Below are positions 9,362 through 18,796 of a stretch of 64,000 bases of DNA, piece after piece. The first letter of the stretch is position 1; every line of letters starts with the position of its first letter. The position numbers were made by a program, and so were the translations under genes. The notes beneath the pieces are model-generated. The model saw only the letters and a program-made list of their open reading frames with translations. It did not search any database and had not been told where the DNA came from. This stretch comes from Pseudomonas yangonensis. Its GTDB lineage: Bacteria; Pseudomonadota; Gammaproteobacteria; Pseudomonadales; Pseudomonadaceae. The DNA is taken from contig NZ_BLJU01000003.1 in NCBI RefSeq assembly GCF_009932725.1, forward strand, positions 62,001-126,000, given 5' to 3'.

Positions 9362-11049
9362 ACACACTGCGTATGTTCTTCAGCCTGGCAAGGCCGTTCT
9401 GGGCCAGCCGCGCCAGCTGGCCGGGCTGGGCGCTGCTGGCACTGGCACTGACGATGGGCATCGGCCTGGTGCAGATCAACGTGTACATCAGCGAATGGAG
9501 CAAGACGTTCTACGACACCCTGGCGACCTTCGACGTTAACGCGCTGCTCGGCCTGATGGGGCAGTACGCCCTCGCCATCGTTCTGCTGGTTGCCGCCATT
9601 GTCGCCAAGGACTGGTTCAACAAGGCACTGATGCTGCGCTGGCGCCGCCATCTCAATGACCACCTGTTGAGTCGCTGGCTGGCCGAGCGTCGCTACTACC
9701 GCCTGGGACTCAGTGGCGAAACCGATCATCCGGATCAGCGAATAGCCGAAGACGCCTACCTGCTCACGGAAAAGACCGTCGGCATTGTCGTCTCGCTGTT
9801 TATCAACAGCCTGCAGATCGGCGCTTTCTTCAGCATCCTCTGGCAGCTGTCCGGCACTCAGACCTTTGCCATTGGCGGCCACAGCCTGACCGTCGAGGGC
9901 TACCTGGTGTGGGCGGCAATTATCTATACCCTGGTCGCCACCGCAATGACGCACTGGCTCGGCCACCCCTTGCACGATCTGAACTATGAACGCCAGCGCA
10001 GCGAGGCTGCCTACCGCAGCGACCTGATGCGCAAGCGCGAGCATGCCGAGCAGATCGCCCTATATGGCGGCGAGGCAGCCGAGCGCAAAGGCCTGGACCT
10101 GCGTTTCGCCGCCATCGCCACGAACTGGCGCAACCTGATGCAGCGCGAGCTCAAGCTCGGAGTATTTACCGCCGGCTACAGCCGCATCAGCAATATCGTG
10201 CCGGTCTTTCTCGCCCTGCCGCTGTTTCTTGCCAAGGCCATCACCCTGGGGGGCCTGATGCAGATTCGCGGCGCGTTCAAGACCGTCCAGGAGTCGCTGA
10301 GCTGGTTCATCTTTTCCTACCGCGACCTGGCCGAATGGAGCGCCACGGTGCAGCGACTCGGCCAGTTCCAGCAAGCCATGGAACGCTTGCAGCCTGTCGA
10401 GCTCAGCCATGGTGAAACTCTCAGCACCTGCGGGTTGGACGTGCTGCGCCCCAACGGTGAGCCGCTGCTGTGCGGCCTGGCGCTGCAGGCTCGGCCTGGC
10501 GAATGGCTGCGCCTGGCCGGTGCCAGCGGCCAGGGCAAGACCACCCTGCTGCGTACCCTGATGGGACTCTGGCCGCACCATCGCGGCAGCTGGCAACTGC
10601 CCGGCGGGCGCAGCCTGCTGCTGCCGCAGAAGCCTTACCTGGCCAGCGGCCGGTTGGACGAAGCCCTGGCCTACCCCACGACGCAAACGCCGAACACATT
10701 GGAGCTTATTGCCGCGCTGCAGGATGTCGGTCTGAATCATCTGGCTGAAGCGCTTGAGCGCGAAGCCGAATGGGGCCGGGAACTCTCCGGTGGGGAACAG
10801 CAGCGCCTGGCTCTGGCGCGTGCCCTGCTCTATCGACCCGATACGCTGTACCTCGACGAGGCCACCAACCAGCTCGACGAGCAGGCCGCCTGCCAGCTCC
10901 TCGAAAGGCTGCGCGAACGCCTGCCGAACTGCACGCTGATCGCGGTCAGCCACCAACCTGCTGTGCAACGGATGTTCGCACGCAGCATCGACCTGCAAGC
11001 ATGCGGGGCGGCGTGCAAAACCGTCCAAGAGGAATTGTTGCCGGCTTGA
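9358..11049 (+). CDS. ABC transporter, fused membrane and ATPase domains (YddA/SbmA-BacA type)
   Basis: 563 residues starting at GTG 9358, overlapping the protease stop in GTGA, so translation is coupled. The membrane part (about 20-330) has the SbmA/BacA-like ABC_membrane_2 pattern with SEWSKTFYD near residue 45. The ATPase part has Walker A GASGQGKT at 388-395, signature LSGGEQ at 476-481 and Walker B LYLDE at 497-501. It is homologous in layout to E. coli YddA and Pectobacterium FusD, the inner-membrane partners of PqqL/FusC systems. Direction of transport is uncertain: the family contains both SbmA-like importers and proteins assumed to export. It is the last gene of the five-gene run. 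Confidence 0.87.
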   Translation: MNTLRMFFSLARPFWASRASWPGWALLALALTMGIGLVQINVYISEWSKTFYDTLATFDVNALLGLMGQYALAIVLLVAAIVAKDWFNKALMLRWRRHLNDHLLSRWLAERRYYRLGLSGETDHPDQRIAEDAYLLTEKTVGIVVSLFINSLQIGAFFSILWQLSGTQTFAIGGHSLTVEGYLVWAAIIYTLVATAMTHWLGHPLHDLNYERQRSEAAYRSDLMRKREHAEQIALYGGEAAERKGLDLRFAAIATNWRNLMQRELKLGVFTAGYSRISNIVPVFLALPLFLAKAITLGGLMQIRGAFKTVQESLSWFIFSYRDLAEWSATVQRLGQFQQAMERLQPVELSHGETLSTCGLDVLRPNGEPLLCGLALQARPGEWLRLAGASGQGKTTLLRTLMGLWPHHRGSWQLPGGRSLLLPQKPYLASGRLDEALAYPTTQTPNTLELIAALQDVGLNHLAEALEREAEWGRELSGGEQQRLALARALLYRPDTLYLDEATNQLDEQAACQLLERLRERLPNCTLIAVSHQPAVQRMFARSIDLQACGAACKTVQEELLPA

Positions 11050-11115
11050 CCCACCGGCGGGAAGCCCCGCTTGCGCCGCTCATGTGGCCATCGCGCTGCG
11101 CGGCCACACAGATGC

Positions 11116-11523
11116 TCAGCGGTCGTACTCGCCCGCAGCTTCCGGCTGGTATTCGACTTCGAGCAGGGTCAACTTGAGCTGCTTGCCGCCAGGCGCCGGC
11201 CAGTCGATGTGCTGGCCGACGGACAGGCCAAGCAGGGCACAGCCGACCGGTGCGAGGATGCTGACTTTGCCATCGCCGCCTGCGTCCTGCGGGTAGACCA
11301 GGGTCAGGTGGTAATCCTTGCCGCTGCTCTCTTCGCGGCAGTGCACGCGCGAATTCATGGTCACCACTCCTGCCGGCACCTCGTCGTGCCCCACCACTTC
11401 GGCACGATCCAGCTCGGCCTGCAGCGCCTCGGCGCCAGGCCCGAACTCGTCCAGGCTGTCGAGCAGGCGCTCCAGACGCTGCAGATCGAGACGGGTAATG
11501 GTGATGGTGGGTGCGCTGTTCAT
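11116..11523 (-). CDS. rnk: Regulator of nucleoside diphosphate kinase Rnk (GreA/B-fold)
   Basis: 135 residues. A short N-terminal helical pair (about 5-45) precedes a GreA/GreB C-terminal FKBP-like domain (about 50-128) with STILAPVGCALLGL-type residues; Rnk proteins bind RNA polymerase and compete with Gre factors. The ATG at 11523 has GAGGAGA upstream on the minus strand, so the longer open frame to 11631 is not used. Its place between cyaA and cyaY matches PA5274 in P. aeruginosa. A terminator on the same strand just upstream separates it from the cyaY-DUF1289 pair. Confidence 0.88.
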   Translation of the reverse strand: MNSAPTITITRLDLQRLERLLDSLDEFGPGAEALQAELDRAEVVGHDEVPAGVVTMNSRVHCREESSGKDYHLTLVYPQDAGGDGKVSILAPVGCALLGLSVGQHIDWPAPGGKQLKLTLLEVEYQPEAAGEYDR

Positions 11524-11555
11524 GATGCCGGGCGGTCTCCTCGCGTAAGCCATAA

Positions 11556-11591
11556 AAAAGCAAAACCCCGCCCGAAGGCAGGGTTCGACTG
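11556..11591 (-). terminator. Rho-independent terminator
   Basis: On the minus strand a GC-rich hairpin (AACCCTGCC…GGGCGGGGTT) is followed by TTTTGCTTTTTT. It ends the cyaY-DUF1289 transcript before rnk begins. Confidence 0.75.
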
Positions 11592-11641
11592 AATGTCTTA
11601 CCGACCCTAACACAGCCGGATAAATAAACAAGACTGGTGGG

Positions 11642-11839
11642 TCAATGGCCTTGCTGGCGCTGTTGCAAACGCTGTTGCGCGGCCAGGCAGATCGAGCGGC
11701 GCCGCGCGTTATCGGCTGCGCCCCAATCGAGAATTTCCTGCAGGGTGCGGCCGCAGCCCAGGCACTGGTCGCGCTCGTCCAGGCAGCACTGGCGCCGGCA
11801 CGGCGAGGCCAGCGGCGCCTCGCTCGGCTCAGAGCTCAT
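11642..11839 (-). CDS. DUF1289 family small Cys-rich protein
   Basis: 65 residues from ATG 11839. The pattern SPC…C…D…CLGCGRT…EI..W is the DUF1289 signature, with four conserved cysteines likely to bind metal. The ATG overlaps the end of cyaY (ATGAGCTCTGA) and uses GGAG inside that gene, so translation is coupled. The open frame to 11941 lies antiphase inside cyaY and is not a credible start. Function unknown; its coupling to an iron-donor gene is suggestive but not proof of a shared role. Confidence 0.8.
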   Translation of the reverse strand: MSSEPSEAPLASPCRRQCCLDERDQCLGCGRTLQEILDWGAADNARRRSICLAAQQRLQQRQQGH

Positions 11840-12161
11840 CGAACTCCAGCTCGGCACCGCACTGCTCGAGGGTGATGCGCACCAGCATCTCGCCCAGTTG
11901 CTCGTCACTGGTATCACAGATCCAGCGCCCTTCGTCTTCATCGTAGTCGAAGTGGAAGCCGCCGGAACGTGCCGCCAGCCACAGCTGACGAATCGGCTCC
12001 TGACGACTGAAGATCAGTTGGCTGCCGTTGTCGAAACGCACCGTCAGCACACCGGCGCTGTTCTCCAGGTCGACGTCCAGACCGCTGTCGTCGAAGATGT
12101 CCTCCACCGCCTGCTGGGTGGCATCGACCAGGTCGTGAAAGCGGGCTTCGCTCAGGCTCAT
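11829..12161 (-). CDS. cyaY: Iron-sulfur cluster assembly protein CyaY (frataxin)
   Basis: 110 residues, the normal bacterial frataxin length. The N-terminal acidic helix (FHDLVDATQQAVEDIFDD, about 8-25) and the QLIFSRQEPIRQLWLAAR strand region match CyaY. It binds Fe2+ through surface acids and modulates IscS-driven cluster assembly in the cytosol. It is followed by an overlapping DUF1289 gene, and the AraC regulator lies upstream on the same strand. The name is historical: it neighbours cyaA. Confidence 0.92.
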   Translation of the reverse strand: MSLSEARFHDLVDATQQAVEDIFDDSGLDVDLENSAGVLTVRFDNGSQLIFSRQEPIRQLWLAARSGGFHFDYDEDEGRWICDTSDEQLGEMLVRITLEQCGAELEFDEL

Positions 12162-12221
12162 CGGGGTGTCCTCACTAGGTGCAGCGACTGCATGGAAATT
12201 AGCGGTAGATGCCAGACCAGG

Positions 12222-13268
12222 TTAGCCGGCCTGGGCACAAAGGTGGCGACGGTACTCGCCCGGACTCGTTCCCGTCCAGCGACGAAATGCACGCGCCAGC
12301 GAGCCAGGTTCGCTGAAGCCGACCAGAAAGGCGATATCCGCCAGTTCCAGTGCAGGGTCGCGCAGGTAATGCAGCACCAGCTGCTGGCGCGTCTCGTCGA
12401 CCAGCTGACTGAACGACAGCCCACCCTCACGCAGACGTCGTTGCAAGGTCCGCGGGCTCAGCGCCAGGGCGGCTGCGATGGCTTCCAGGTCCGGCCCCTG
12501 CTCCGGCAACTGGCGCGCCAGTTCCAGGCGCGCGCGGTCGAGCACGCTGTTGCCCCGGTTGAGCTCGGCCAGCAGGCGATCGGCGTAGTCATCGAGCATA
12601 CCGCGCACCTGCGCATCGGCCTGGTTCAGCGGCGCCGCCAGCAACCGCCTGGGAAAGACCAGGGCATTGTCAGGTTGATCGAACAGTACCGGGCAACGAA
12701 AGATACGCGCATGCTCCGACGTATCGGCCGGCGCCGGATGGCTGAAACGCACCTCGGTCGGCGCGATGTCCAGGCCACTGATCCAGCGCCCGAAGCTCAC
12801 CCAGCCGGCCAGGGTTTCCTCGCTCAGCTGGCGCTGCTGCTGCGCCAGCAAGGGCTGCCAGCTATGGGCAACCAGCGGCTCGCTGCCCGGTCGGGCGGGT
12901 TCGTCATCGAGCACTACCAGGCCCAGGTTACCAACCAGCGAAGCGTAGCGCGCCTGGCGGTGCAGCGCGTCAGCCAGGGTGGCGCAACTCATGATCAGGT
13001 AGCCGAGCACGCCGTAATAGCCCGGCCGCACCGACTCTCCAAGGTGCAGGCCCAGGTACTGATCGCCGGTCAGGCGCACGCCCTCGCCCAATAATGTCAG
13101 ATAGGCACTGGCAGCGATGCGCTGATCACGCTGACTCAGTACTTCAGGGCTCAGTTGGGCATGGGCGAGCAGCACCTCGGGGGCTACCCCGTGGCGCTGC
13201 AGGTGTTCGACCAGCCCCTGCAGGTAGGCCACCGAGACCGAGCCGGCCAGAATCGCGGGATTGTCCAT
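12222..13268 (-). CDS. AraC family transcriptional regulator (Arabinose_bd N-terminal domain)
   Basis: 348 residues. The N-terminal two-thirds (about 15-210) fits the Arabinose_bd/OruR-type ligand domain (PF12625-like), and the C-terminal AraC helix-turn-helix pair spans about 245-340 with LSPRTLQRRLREGGLSF and FSEPGSLARAFRRWTG. Regulators of this subfamily respond to varied small molecules. Ligand and targets are not evident: neighbours are housekeeping genes (cyaY on one side, lptM-lysA divergent on the other). ATG at 13268 is preceded by GAGGAGCCTCG. Confidence 0.85.
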   Translation of the reverse strand: MDNPAILAGSVSVAYLQGLVEHLQRHGVAPEVLLAHAQLSPEVLSQRDQRIAASAYLTLLGEGVRLTGDQYLGLHLGESVRPGYYGVLGYLIMSCATLADALHRQARYASLVGNLGLVVLDDEPARPGSEPLVAHSWQPLLAQQQRQLSEETLAGWVSFGRWISGLDIAPTEVRFSHPAPADTSEHARIFRCPVLFDQPDNALVFPRRLLAAPLNQADAQVRGMLDDYADRLLAELNRGNSVLDRARLELARQLPEQGPDLEAIAAALALSPRTLQRRLREGGLSFSQLVDETRQQLVLHYLRDPALELADIAFLVGFSEPGSLARAFRRWTGTSPGEYRRHLCAQAG

Positions 13269-13384
13269 CGAGGCTCCTCGTTACTCGCCGCATGCTAACC
13301 CAAGCCGGCACGAATGCCTTCGGCGTGCACGCCAGACAGGGATGCCAATCGAGCCGGCGCCCCGCCAGGCGGGCGCCGGGCGCA

Positions 13385-13413
13385 TAGGCAAGGTGGCAGG
13401 GGGTCGGTATACT
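13385..13413 (+). promoter_or_regulatory. Sigma-70-like promoter of lptM-lysA
   Basis: TAGGCA (13385-13390) and TATACT (13408-13413) are 17 bases apart and end about 35 bases before the lptM ATG. The -10 differs from TATAAT at one base and the -35 matches TTGACA at four of six. Confidence 0.5.
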
Positions 13414-13448
13414 CCGGCGCAATTCACGCTTATTTCAAGGACTGCCCC

Positions 13449-13574
13449 ATGAAGCGACTGACCCTCGCGCTCCTCGCCGCCGTTTGCCTGTTGGCCGGCT
13501 GCGGTCAGAAAGGCCCGCTGTACCTGCCGGGCGACGACAACGCCGGCAACAGCCGAGACCGTTTCGAACTCTGA
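13449..13574 (+). CDS. lptM: LPS translocon maturation lipoprotein LptM (YifL family)
   Basis: 41 residues. Signal peptide with lipobox LLAGC (Cys18), followed by the hallmark GQKGPLYLP of LptM, which helps assemble LptD at the outer membrane. The gene is usually found just before lysA-dapF, as here, with 12 bases to lysA. An in-frame start further upstream has no support; the AAGGACTGCCCC stretch supplies the ribosome site for ATG 13449. Confidence 0.87.
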   Translation: MKRLTLALLAAVCLLAGCGQKGPLYLPGDDNAGNSRDRFEL

Positions 13575-13586
13575 CAGGAGCTGCCC

Positions 13587-14834
13587 ATGGAAGCCTTCAA
13601 CTACCGCGACGGCGAGCTGTTCGCGGAAGGCGTTGCCTTGTCCGCGCTGGCCCAGCGCTTCGGCACGCCCACCTATGTCTATTCCCGTGCCCATATCGAA
13701 GGGCAGTACCGCGCCTATGCCGATGCCCTGGACGGCATGCCGCACCTGGTCTGCTTCGCGGTCAAGGCCAACTCCAACATCGGCGTGCTGAACGTGCTGG
13801 CGCGTCTAGGCGCCGGCTTCGACATCGTTTCCAGCGGTGAGCTGGAGCGCGTGCTGGCCGCCGGTGGCGAGCCGAGCCGTATCGTCTTCTCCGGTGTCGG
13901 CAAGAGCCGCGACGACATGCGCCGCGCCCTGGAAGTCGGCGTGCACTGCTTCAACGTCGAGTCCAGCGTCGAGCTGGAGCGCCTGCAGAAGGTCGCCGCC
14001 GAACTGGGCGTCAAGGCGCCGGTGTCACTGCGGGTCAACCCGGACGTGGACGCCGGCACTCACCCGTACATTTCCACCGGCCTCAAGGAAAACAAGTTCG
14101 GCATCGACATCGAGCAGGCCGAGGCGGTCTACGCCCGCGCCGCCGAGCTGCCGAACCTGGAAGTGATCGGCGTCGACTGCCATATCGGCTCGCAGCTGAC
14201 CACCCTCGAACCCTTCCTCGATGCGCTGGATCGTCTGCTGCTGCTGGTCGACAAGCTGGCCGCGCGCGGCATCACCATCAGGCATCTGGACCTGGGCGGC
14301 GGCCTCGGTGTGCAGTACCGCGACGAGCAGCCACCACTGGCTGGTGACTACATCGCCGCCGTGCGCAAGCGCCTGGCAGGCCGCGACCTGTCGCTGGTAT
14401 TCGAGCCGGGCCGCTTCATCGTGGCCAACGCCGGCGTGCTGCTGACCCAGGTGGAATACCTCAAGCACACCGAGCACAAGGATTTCGCCATCGTCGATGC
14501 GGCGATGAATGACCTGATCCGCCCGGCCCTGTACCAGGCCTGGATGGACGTGTCGCCGGTGCAGCCGCGTGAAGGCGAGGCGCGCCACTACGACCTGGTC
14601 GGGCCGATCTGCGAGACCGGCGACTTCCTGGCCAAGGATCGTCAGCTGGTGCTCGAAGAAGGCGACCTGTTGGCGGTGCGTTCGGCCGGCGCCTATGGCT
14701 TCGTCATGAGCTCCAACTACAACACCCGCGGCCGTGCGGCCGAGGTGCTGGTGGACGGCGAACAGGCCTATGAAGTGCGCCGTCGCGAGACTGTCCAAGA
14801 GCTCTACGCCGGCGAAAGCCTGCTGCCGGCCTGA
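13587..14834 (+). CDS. lysA: Diaminopimelate decarboxylase
   Basis: 415 residues, full length. Alanine-racemase-fold barrel with the PLP lysine in FAVKANSN (Lys60), the Gly-rich GGGLG, and the C-terminal CETGDF motif carrying the active-site cysteine. It converts meso-diaminopimelate to L-lysine in the cytosol. RBS AGGAG before ATG 13587. It sits in the conserved lptM-lysA-dapF run; dapF follows after 10 bases, so the last two steps handling DAP are co-expressed. Confidence 0.96.
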   Translation: MEAFNYRDGELFAEGVALSALAQRFGTPTYVYSRAHIEGQYRAYADALDGMPHLVCFAVKANSNIGVLNVLARLGAGFDIVSSGELERVLAAGGEPSRIVFSGVGKSRDDMRRALEVGVHCFNVESSVELERLQKVAAELGVKAPVSLRVNPDVDAGTHPYISTGLKENKFGIDIEQAEAVYARAAELPNLEVIGVDCHIGSQLTTLEPFLDALDRLLLLVDKLAARGITIRHLDLGGGLGVQYRDEQPPLAGDYIAAVRKRLAGRDLSLVFEPGRFIVANAGVLLTQVEYLKHTEHKDFAIVDAAMNDLIRPALYQAWMDVSPVQPREGEARHYDLVGPICETGDFLAKDRQLVLEEGDLLAVRSAGAYGFVMSSNYNTRGRAAEVLVDGEQAYEVRRRETVQELYAGESLLPA

Positions 14835-14844
14835 GGGCAACGCC

Positions 14845-15675
14845 ATGCTATTGCGCTTTACCAAGATGCACGGCCTGGGCAATGACTTCATGGTCCTCGA
14901 CCTGATCAGTCAGCATGCCCACGTGCAACCCAAGCACGCCAAGCAGTGGGGCGACCGCCATACTGGCGTCGGTTTCGATCAGCTGCTGATCGTCGAGCCG
15001 CCGAGCCACCCGGATGTCGACTTTCGCTACCGCATCTTCAACGCCGACGGCTCGGAAGTGGAACAGTGCGGCAACGGTGCACGCTGCTTCGCCCGCTTCG
15101 TGCTGGACAAGCGCCTGACCACCAAGAAGGTCATCCGCGTCGAGACCAAGAGCGGCGTGATCGAGCTGCGCGTGCAGAACGACGGCCAGGTCTGCGTCAA
15201 CATGGGCGCACCGCGTCTGCAGCCGGAACAGGTGCCGTTCCAGGCCGAACAGGCCGCACTCAGCTATCGCGTCGAGGTCGACGGCCAGAGCGTCGAACTG
15301 GCCGCGCTATCGATGGGCAACCCGCACGCCGTGCTGCGCGTCGACAGCGTCGACAGCGCGCCGGTGCATGCGCTCGGACCGAAACTGGAGCATCACCCGC
15401 GCTTTCCGCAGCGGGTCAACGTCGGTTTCCTCCAGGTGCTCGACCGCAAGCATGCGCGCCTGCGCGTCTGGGAACGTGGCGCCGGGGAAACCCAGGCTTG
15501 CGGCACAGGCGCCTGCGCCGCAGCGGTCGCGGCGATTCGCCAGGGCTGGATGGATTCGCCCGTGCAACTGGAACTGCCGGGCGGCAAACTGTCCATCGAA
15601 TGGGCAGGCGAAGGTGAGCCGGTTATGATGACCGGGCCCGCTGCCCGCGTATACGAAGGACAGGTTCGCCTATGA
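14845..15675 (+). CDS. dapF: Diaminopimelate epimerase
   Basis: 276 residues. The two catalytic cysteines are present: Cys75 in EQCGNGARC and Cys219 in [11 protein letters not shown]. It interconverts LL- and meso-DAP for peptidoglycan and lysine. The start at 14845 ([14 protein letters not shown]) follows GAGGGCAACGCC; the open frame extends upstream within lysA but only out of phase. Its stop overlaps the DUF484 start (ATGA at 15672). Confidence 0.96.
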   Translation: MLLRFTKMHGLGNDFMVLDLISQHAHVQPKHAKQWGDRHTGVGFDQLLIVEPPSHPDVDFRYRIFNADGSEVEQCGNGARCFARFVLDKRLTTKKVIRVETKSGVIELRVQNDGQVCVNMGAPRLQPEQVPFQAEQAALSYRVEVDGQSVELAALSMGNPHAVLRVDSVDSAPVHALGPKLEHHPRFPQRVNVGFLQVLDRKHARLRVWERGAGETQACGTGACAAAVAAIRQGWMDSPVQLELPGGKLSIEWAGEGEPVMMTGPAARVYEGQVRL

Positions 15676-16370
15676 CCGACCAGCAGGATTCGCCCAAACC
15701 GCTCGATTCGGAAACGGTCGCAGCCTATCTGCGCCTGCATCCGGAGTTCTTCATCGACCATGAAGAACTGATCCCCGAACTGCGCATTCCGCACCAGCCC
15801 GGCAACGCCGTGTCGCTGGTCGAACGCCAGGTCAAGCTGCTGCGCGAGCGCAACATCGAGATGCGCCACCGCCTCGGCCAGTTGATGGACGTGGCCCGCG
15901 ACAATGACCGCCTGTTCGACAAGACCCGCCGCCTGGTGCTCGATCTGCTCGATGCCGGCAGCCTCGAGGAAGTGGTCGGCGTGGTCGAAGACAGCCTGCG
16001 CCACGAGTTCCAGGTGCCCTTCGTGGGTCTGATCCTGTTCAGCGACAACAAGCTGCCGGTCGGCCGCTCGGTCAGCTCGGCCGAGGCGCATCAACAGGTC
16101 GGCGGCCTGCTCAGCGGTGGCAAGACCATCTGCGGCGTGCTGCGCCCGCATGAGCTGGAGTTCCTGTTCGGCAAGGACGACGCGGCGCAAGTCGGTTCCG
16201 CCGCCGTGGTCAGCCTCAACCATCAGGGGCTGCATGGCATTCTCGCCATCGGTAGCGCCGATCCGCAGCATTACAAGAGCTCGCTCGGTACGCTGTTCCT
16301 CGGCTATATCGCCGAAGTCCTGGCACGCGTGCTGCCCGGCTTCGCCACACCGCTGCGCTCGGTACGCTGA
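15672..16370 (+). CDS. DUF484 family protein (GAF-like)
   Basis: 232 residues; start ATG overlaps the dapF stop by 4 bases. The N-terminal part holds the DUF484 pattern ([27 protein letters not shown]), then a coiled segment at about 50-85 and a GAF-like C-terminal fold. Function not established; the family is almost always encoded between dapF and xerC (E. coli yigA position). No catalytic residues stand out. Confidence 0.87.
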   Translation: MTDQQDSPKPLDSETVAAYLRLHPEFFIDHEELIPELRIPHQPGNAVSLVERQVKLLRERNIEMRHRLGQLMDVARDNDRLFDKTRRLVLDLLDAGSLEEVVGVVEDSLRHEFQVPFVGLILFSDNKLPVGRSVSSAEAHQQVGGLLSGGKTICGVLRPHELEFLFGKDDAAQVGSAAVVSLNHQGLHGILAIGSADPQHYKSSLGTLFLGYIAEVLARVLPGFATPLRSVR

Positions 16371-16416
16371 CGCAGCGCTTGCCCCACCGAACCCGGGCTC
16401 ATGGGCCGGCCGACCT

Positions 16417-16488
16417 TGTAGGAGCGAATTCATTCGCGATAGGGTGGACGCCGAGCCAGCCATGATCGCGAATGAATTCGCTCCTACA
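16417..16488. repeat. REP pair (GTAGGAGCG type), inverted
   Basis: TGTAGGAGCGAATTCATTCG at 16417 is mirrored by CGAATGAATTCGCTCCTACA ending at 16488, with a 24-base centre. It is one of several Pseudomonas REP-like elements in the window (also 21921-21973 and 38936-39000). It separates DUF484 from xerC. Confidence 0.8.
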
Positions 16489-16506
16489 TGACCTCTGGGA
16501 GCATCG

Positions 16507-17403
16507 ATGCACGATCGACTCGACGCCTACCTCGAACACCTGCGCCGCGAGCGCCAGGTGTCGGTGCATACCCTCGACGGCTATCGCCGTGACCTCGGCA
16601 AGCTGCAGGCATTCTGCGAAGCCGAAGGCCTGAACGACTGGGCCGAGCTGGACACGCGCAACCTGCGCCGCCTGGTCGCCCGCCTGCATCAGCAGGGCCT
16701 GTCCAGCCGTAGCCTGGCGCGGCTGCTCTCGGCCACCCGCGGCCTCTATCAGTATCTGTTGCGTGAAGGTCTGTGCCGCCACGACCCGGCCACCGGCCTC
16801 AGTCCACCGAAACGCGAACGCCGCCTGCCGCGCACGCTGGACGCCGACCGCAGCGCACAACTGCTCGACGGCGCGGTGGAGGACGACTTCATCGCCCGCC
16901 GCGACCAGGCCATGCTCGAGCTGTTCTATTCCTCGGGGCTGCGCCTGTCGGAGCTGGTCGGCCTCGATCTCGATGGCCTCGACCTGCCCGCCGGCCTGGT
17001 GCGCGTACGCGGCAAGGGCAACAAGGTGCGCGAGTTGCCGGTCGGCAGCATGGCACGCCAGGCGCTGGAGCAATGGCTACCCCTGCGCAAGCTGGCAGGC
17101 CCCAGCGACGGCGCGGTGTTCATCAGCCAGCAGGGCCGCCGCCTCGGGCCGCGCGCGGTGCAGCTACGCGTGCGCCAGGCCGGCGTGCGCGAGCTGGGCC
17201 AGCACCTGCATCCGCACATGCTGCGCCACAGCTTCGCCAGTCATATGCTGGAGTCCTCGCAGGATCTGCGCGCCGTGCAGGAGCTGCTCGGCCACGCCGA
17301 CATCGCCACCACGCAGATCTATACCCACCTGGATTTCCAGCACCTGGCCAATGTCTATGACCAGGCCCACCCCAGGGCCAAACGCAAAGGCGGTTCCGAA
17401 TGA
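16507..17403 (+). CDS. xerC: Tyrosine recombinase XerC
   Basis: 298 residues. A core-binding SAM-like domain spans 1-85 and the catalytic domain 105-285. All six catalytic residues are visible: Arg146, Lys170, His237, Arg240, His263 and Tyr272. With XerD it resolves chromosome dimers at dif. The gene order dapF-DUF484-xerC-HAD is the same as in E. coli, so this is the housekeeping recombinase and not an integron or phage integrase. It overlaps the next gene by 4 bases (ATGA). Confidence 0.95.
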   Translation: MHDRLDAYLEHLRRERQVSVHTLDGYRRDLGKLQAFCEAEGLNDWAELDTRNLRRLVARLHQQGLSSRSLARLLSATRGLYQYLLREGLCRHDPATGLSPPKRERRLPRTLDADRSAQLLDGAVEDDFIARRDQAMLELFYSSGLRLSELVGLDLDGLDLPAGLVRVRGKGNKVRELPVGSMARQALEQWLPLRKLAGPSDGAVFISQQGRRLGPRAVQLRVRQAGVRELGQHLHPHMLRHSFASHMLESSQDLRAVQELLGHADIATTQIYTHLDFQHLANVYDQAHPRAKRKGGSE

Positions 17404-18101
17404 GCATTGAACTGATCACCTTCGACCTCGACGACACGTTATGGGACGTCACGCCGGTCATGCAGGACGCCGAGGCGGCCCTGCGCAACTGGCTCGCCCT
17501 GCACGCGCCGCGTCTGGGCGCGGTACCGGTCGAGCACCTCTGGGCCGTGCGCAGCCGCCTGCTCGAAGCCGAACCGATGCTCAAGCATCGTCTCAGCGAG
17601 CTGCGCCGGCGCATTCTGTTTCACGCTCTGGAAGATGCCGGCTACCCGCACAGCGAAGCGCAGACGCTGGCTGAAGCCGGATTCCAGGTGTTTCTGAGCG
17701 CCCGCCACCAAGTCGAACTGTTCACCGAGGTGCACCCGACGCTGGAGGCACTGGCCGAGCGCTTCATGCTCGGCGTGATCACCAACGGCAACGCAGACGT
17801 GCGTCGCCTGGGCCTGTCGGACTATTTCCAGTTCGCCCTGTGCGCCGAGGAACTGGGCATTGGCAAGCCCGACCCGAAACCCTTCCGTGAAGCCTTGAGC
17901 CGCGCAGGCGGCATTGCCGCCGAGCGCGCCGTGCATATCGGCGATCATCCCAGCGACGATATCGGCGGCGCTCAGGCCGCCGGCATGCGGGCGATCTGGT
18001 TCAACCCGCAAGGGCGCGCCTGGCAGGGCGAAACCACGCCGGATGCGCAGATCGCCAGCCTGGCCGAACTGCCGGCATTGCTGGGTAGCTGGACGCGCTG
18101 A
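17400..18101 (+). CDS. HAD-superfamily hydrolase (YigB-like)
   Basis: 233 residues. HAD motif I is FDLDDTLWD with nucleophile Asp9 and acid Asp11; motif II Thr lies in GVITNGN, and motif IV in [18 protein letters not shown]. coli YigB at this position dephosphorylates FMN and other phosphates, so a flavin or sugar phosphatase role is likely but unproven. The start overlaps the xerC stop. Confidence 0.87.
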   Translation: MSIELITFDLDDTLWDVTPVMQDAEAALRNWLALHAPRLGAVPVEHLWAVRSRLLEAEPMLKHRLSELRRRILFHALEDAGYPHSEAQTLAEAGFQVFLSARHQVELFTEVHPTLEALAERFMLGVITNGNADVRRLGLSDYFQFALCAEELGIGKPDPKPFREALSRAGGIAAERAVHIGDHPSDDIGGAQAAGMRAIWFNPQGRAWQGETTPDAQIASLAELPALLGSWTR

Positions 18102-18181
18102 CTGGCTGAGTGGTCCTTAACGCCTGAGGACAAGCCGCGCCACGGCGTTGATACTCGAGACACAACCGCTGCTCAGTGATC

Positions 18182-18250
18182 AGGTAGCCGGCATATTTGC
18201 GTGGTTTTCGGCCCTCTCCCCCAGCCCCTCTCCCATAAATGGGAGAGGGG
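18182..18250. repeat. Interspersed repeat, copy 1 (AGGTAGCCGGCA … CTCTCCC)
   Basis: Shares AGGTAGCCGGCA and a pyrimidine-rich CGGCCCTCTCCCCCAGCCC block with 44120-44188. It ends in a hairpin, CCCCTCTCCCAT/ATGGGAGAGGGG. The 294-base gap between the HAD gene and sutA (18102-18395) holds this repeat and the sutA terminator; nothing else is seen. Confidence 0.65.
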
Positions 18251-18351
18251 TGCCAAGCGCGCACGACCACAAATGAACAGCCTGGCCGCCTCACCGGTGC
18301 CGACGAGCCTCGGACGGTGCGTACGCATCGCCGCCGGAGACGGCGGGCAAC

Positions 18352-18381
18352 AAAAAAACCCGCCACTGGGGCGGGTTCTTT
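18352..18381 (-). terminator. Terminator of sutA
   Basis: Minus-strand hairpin AACCCGCC/GGCGGGTT followed by a run of seven T. Confidence 0.8.
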
Positions 18382-18395
18382 GCAGCGAGCCGTCC

Positions 18396-18719
18396 TCAGA
18401 TGGGGCGGCTGCCGTATTTGCTGTCGGGCTTCTTGGGTGGGTCGGCGACCACATTGGGTTCTACCTCCTGCACCTTGCCGCCACGGGCGAGAAACTCTTC
18501 CATGGCACGAGCCAGGGCGTCGCGTTCCTTTTGCTTGGCTTCGATGCTGGGCATCTCGTCGACTTCAACGGCTTTGGCCTTGCTCTTCTTGCCGCTGGCT
18601 ACGGCTTCGCCATCGCCCTCGTCGTCGCCACTGTCGCCGTCATCGGCGGCAGCCAGCTCCTCGCCATCGTCCTCGTCAGCCCCTTCCAGATCATCTTGTT
18701 CCAGGTCTTCGTCGCTCAT
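18396..18719 (-). CDS. sutA: RNA polymerase-associated slow-growth regulator SutA
   Basis: 107 residues. An intrinsically disordered, very acidic N-terminal half (DEDLEQDD…EGADEDDGEE) is followed by a basic patch (SGKKSKAK) and a helical region. This matches Pseudomonas SutA, which binds the beta subunit of RNA polymerase and supports transcription in slow-growing cells. Start chosen at ATG 18719: GAGG lies 8 bases upstream, partly inside the in-frame ATG at 18731 that would add four residues. Confidence 0.85.
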   Translation of the reverse strand: MSDEDLEQDDLEGADEDDGEELAAADDGDSGDDEGDGEAVASGKKSKAKAVEVDEMPSIEAKQKERDALARAMEEFLARGGKVQEVEPNVVADPPKKPDSKYGSRPI

Positions 18720-18796
18720 GTTCAACCTCATGACTTGCGAAAAGCAGGTTAGTTATAGCCCAGCCGCGCAATCTGCACTGCACGGCCGGAAAAAAT

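Noticed and set aside
11637..13094. 485-codon plus-strand frame
   Set aside because: Antisense to the DUF1289 gene, cyaY and the AraC-family gene, with no credible start.
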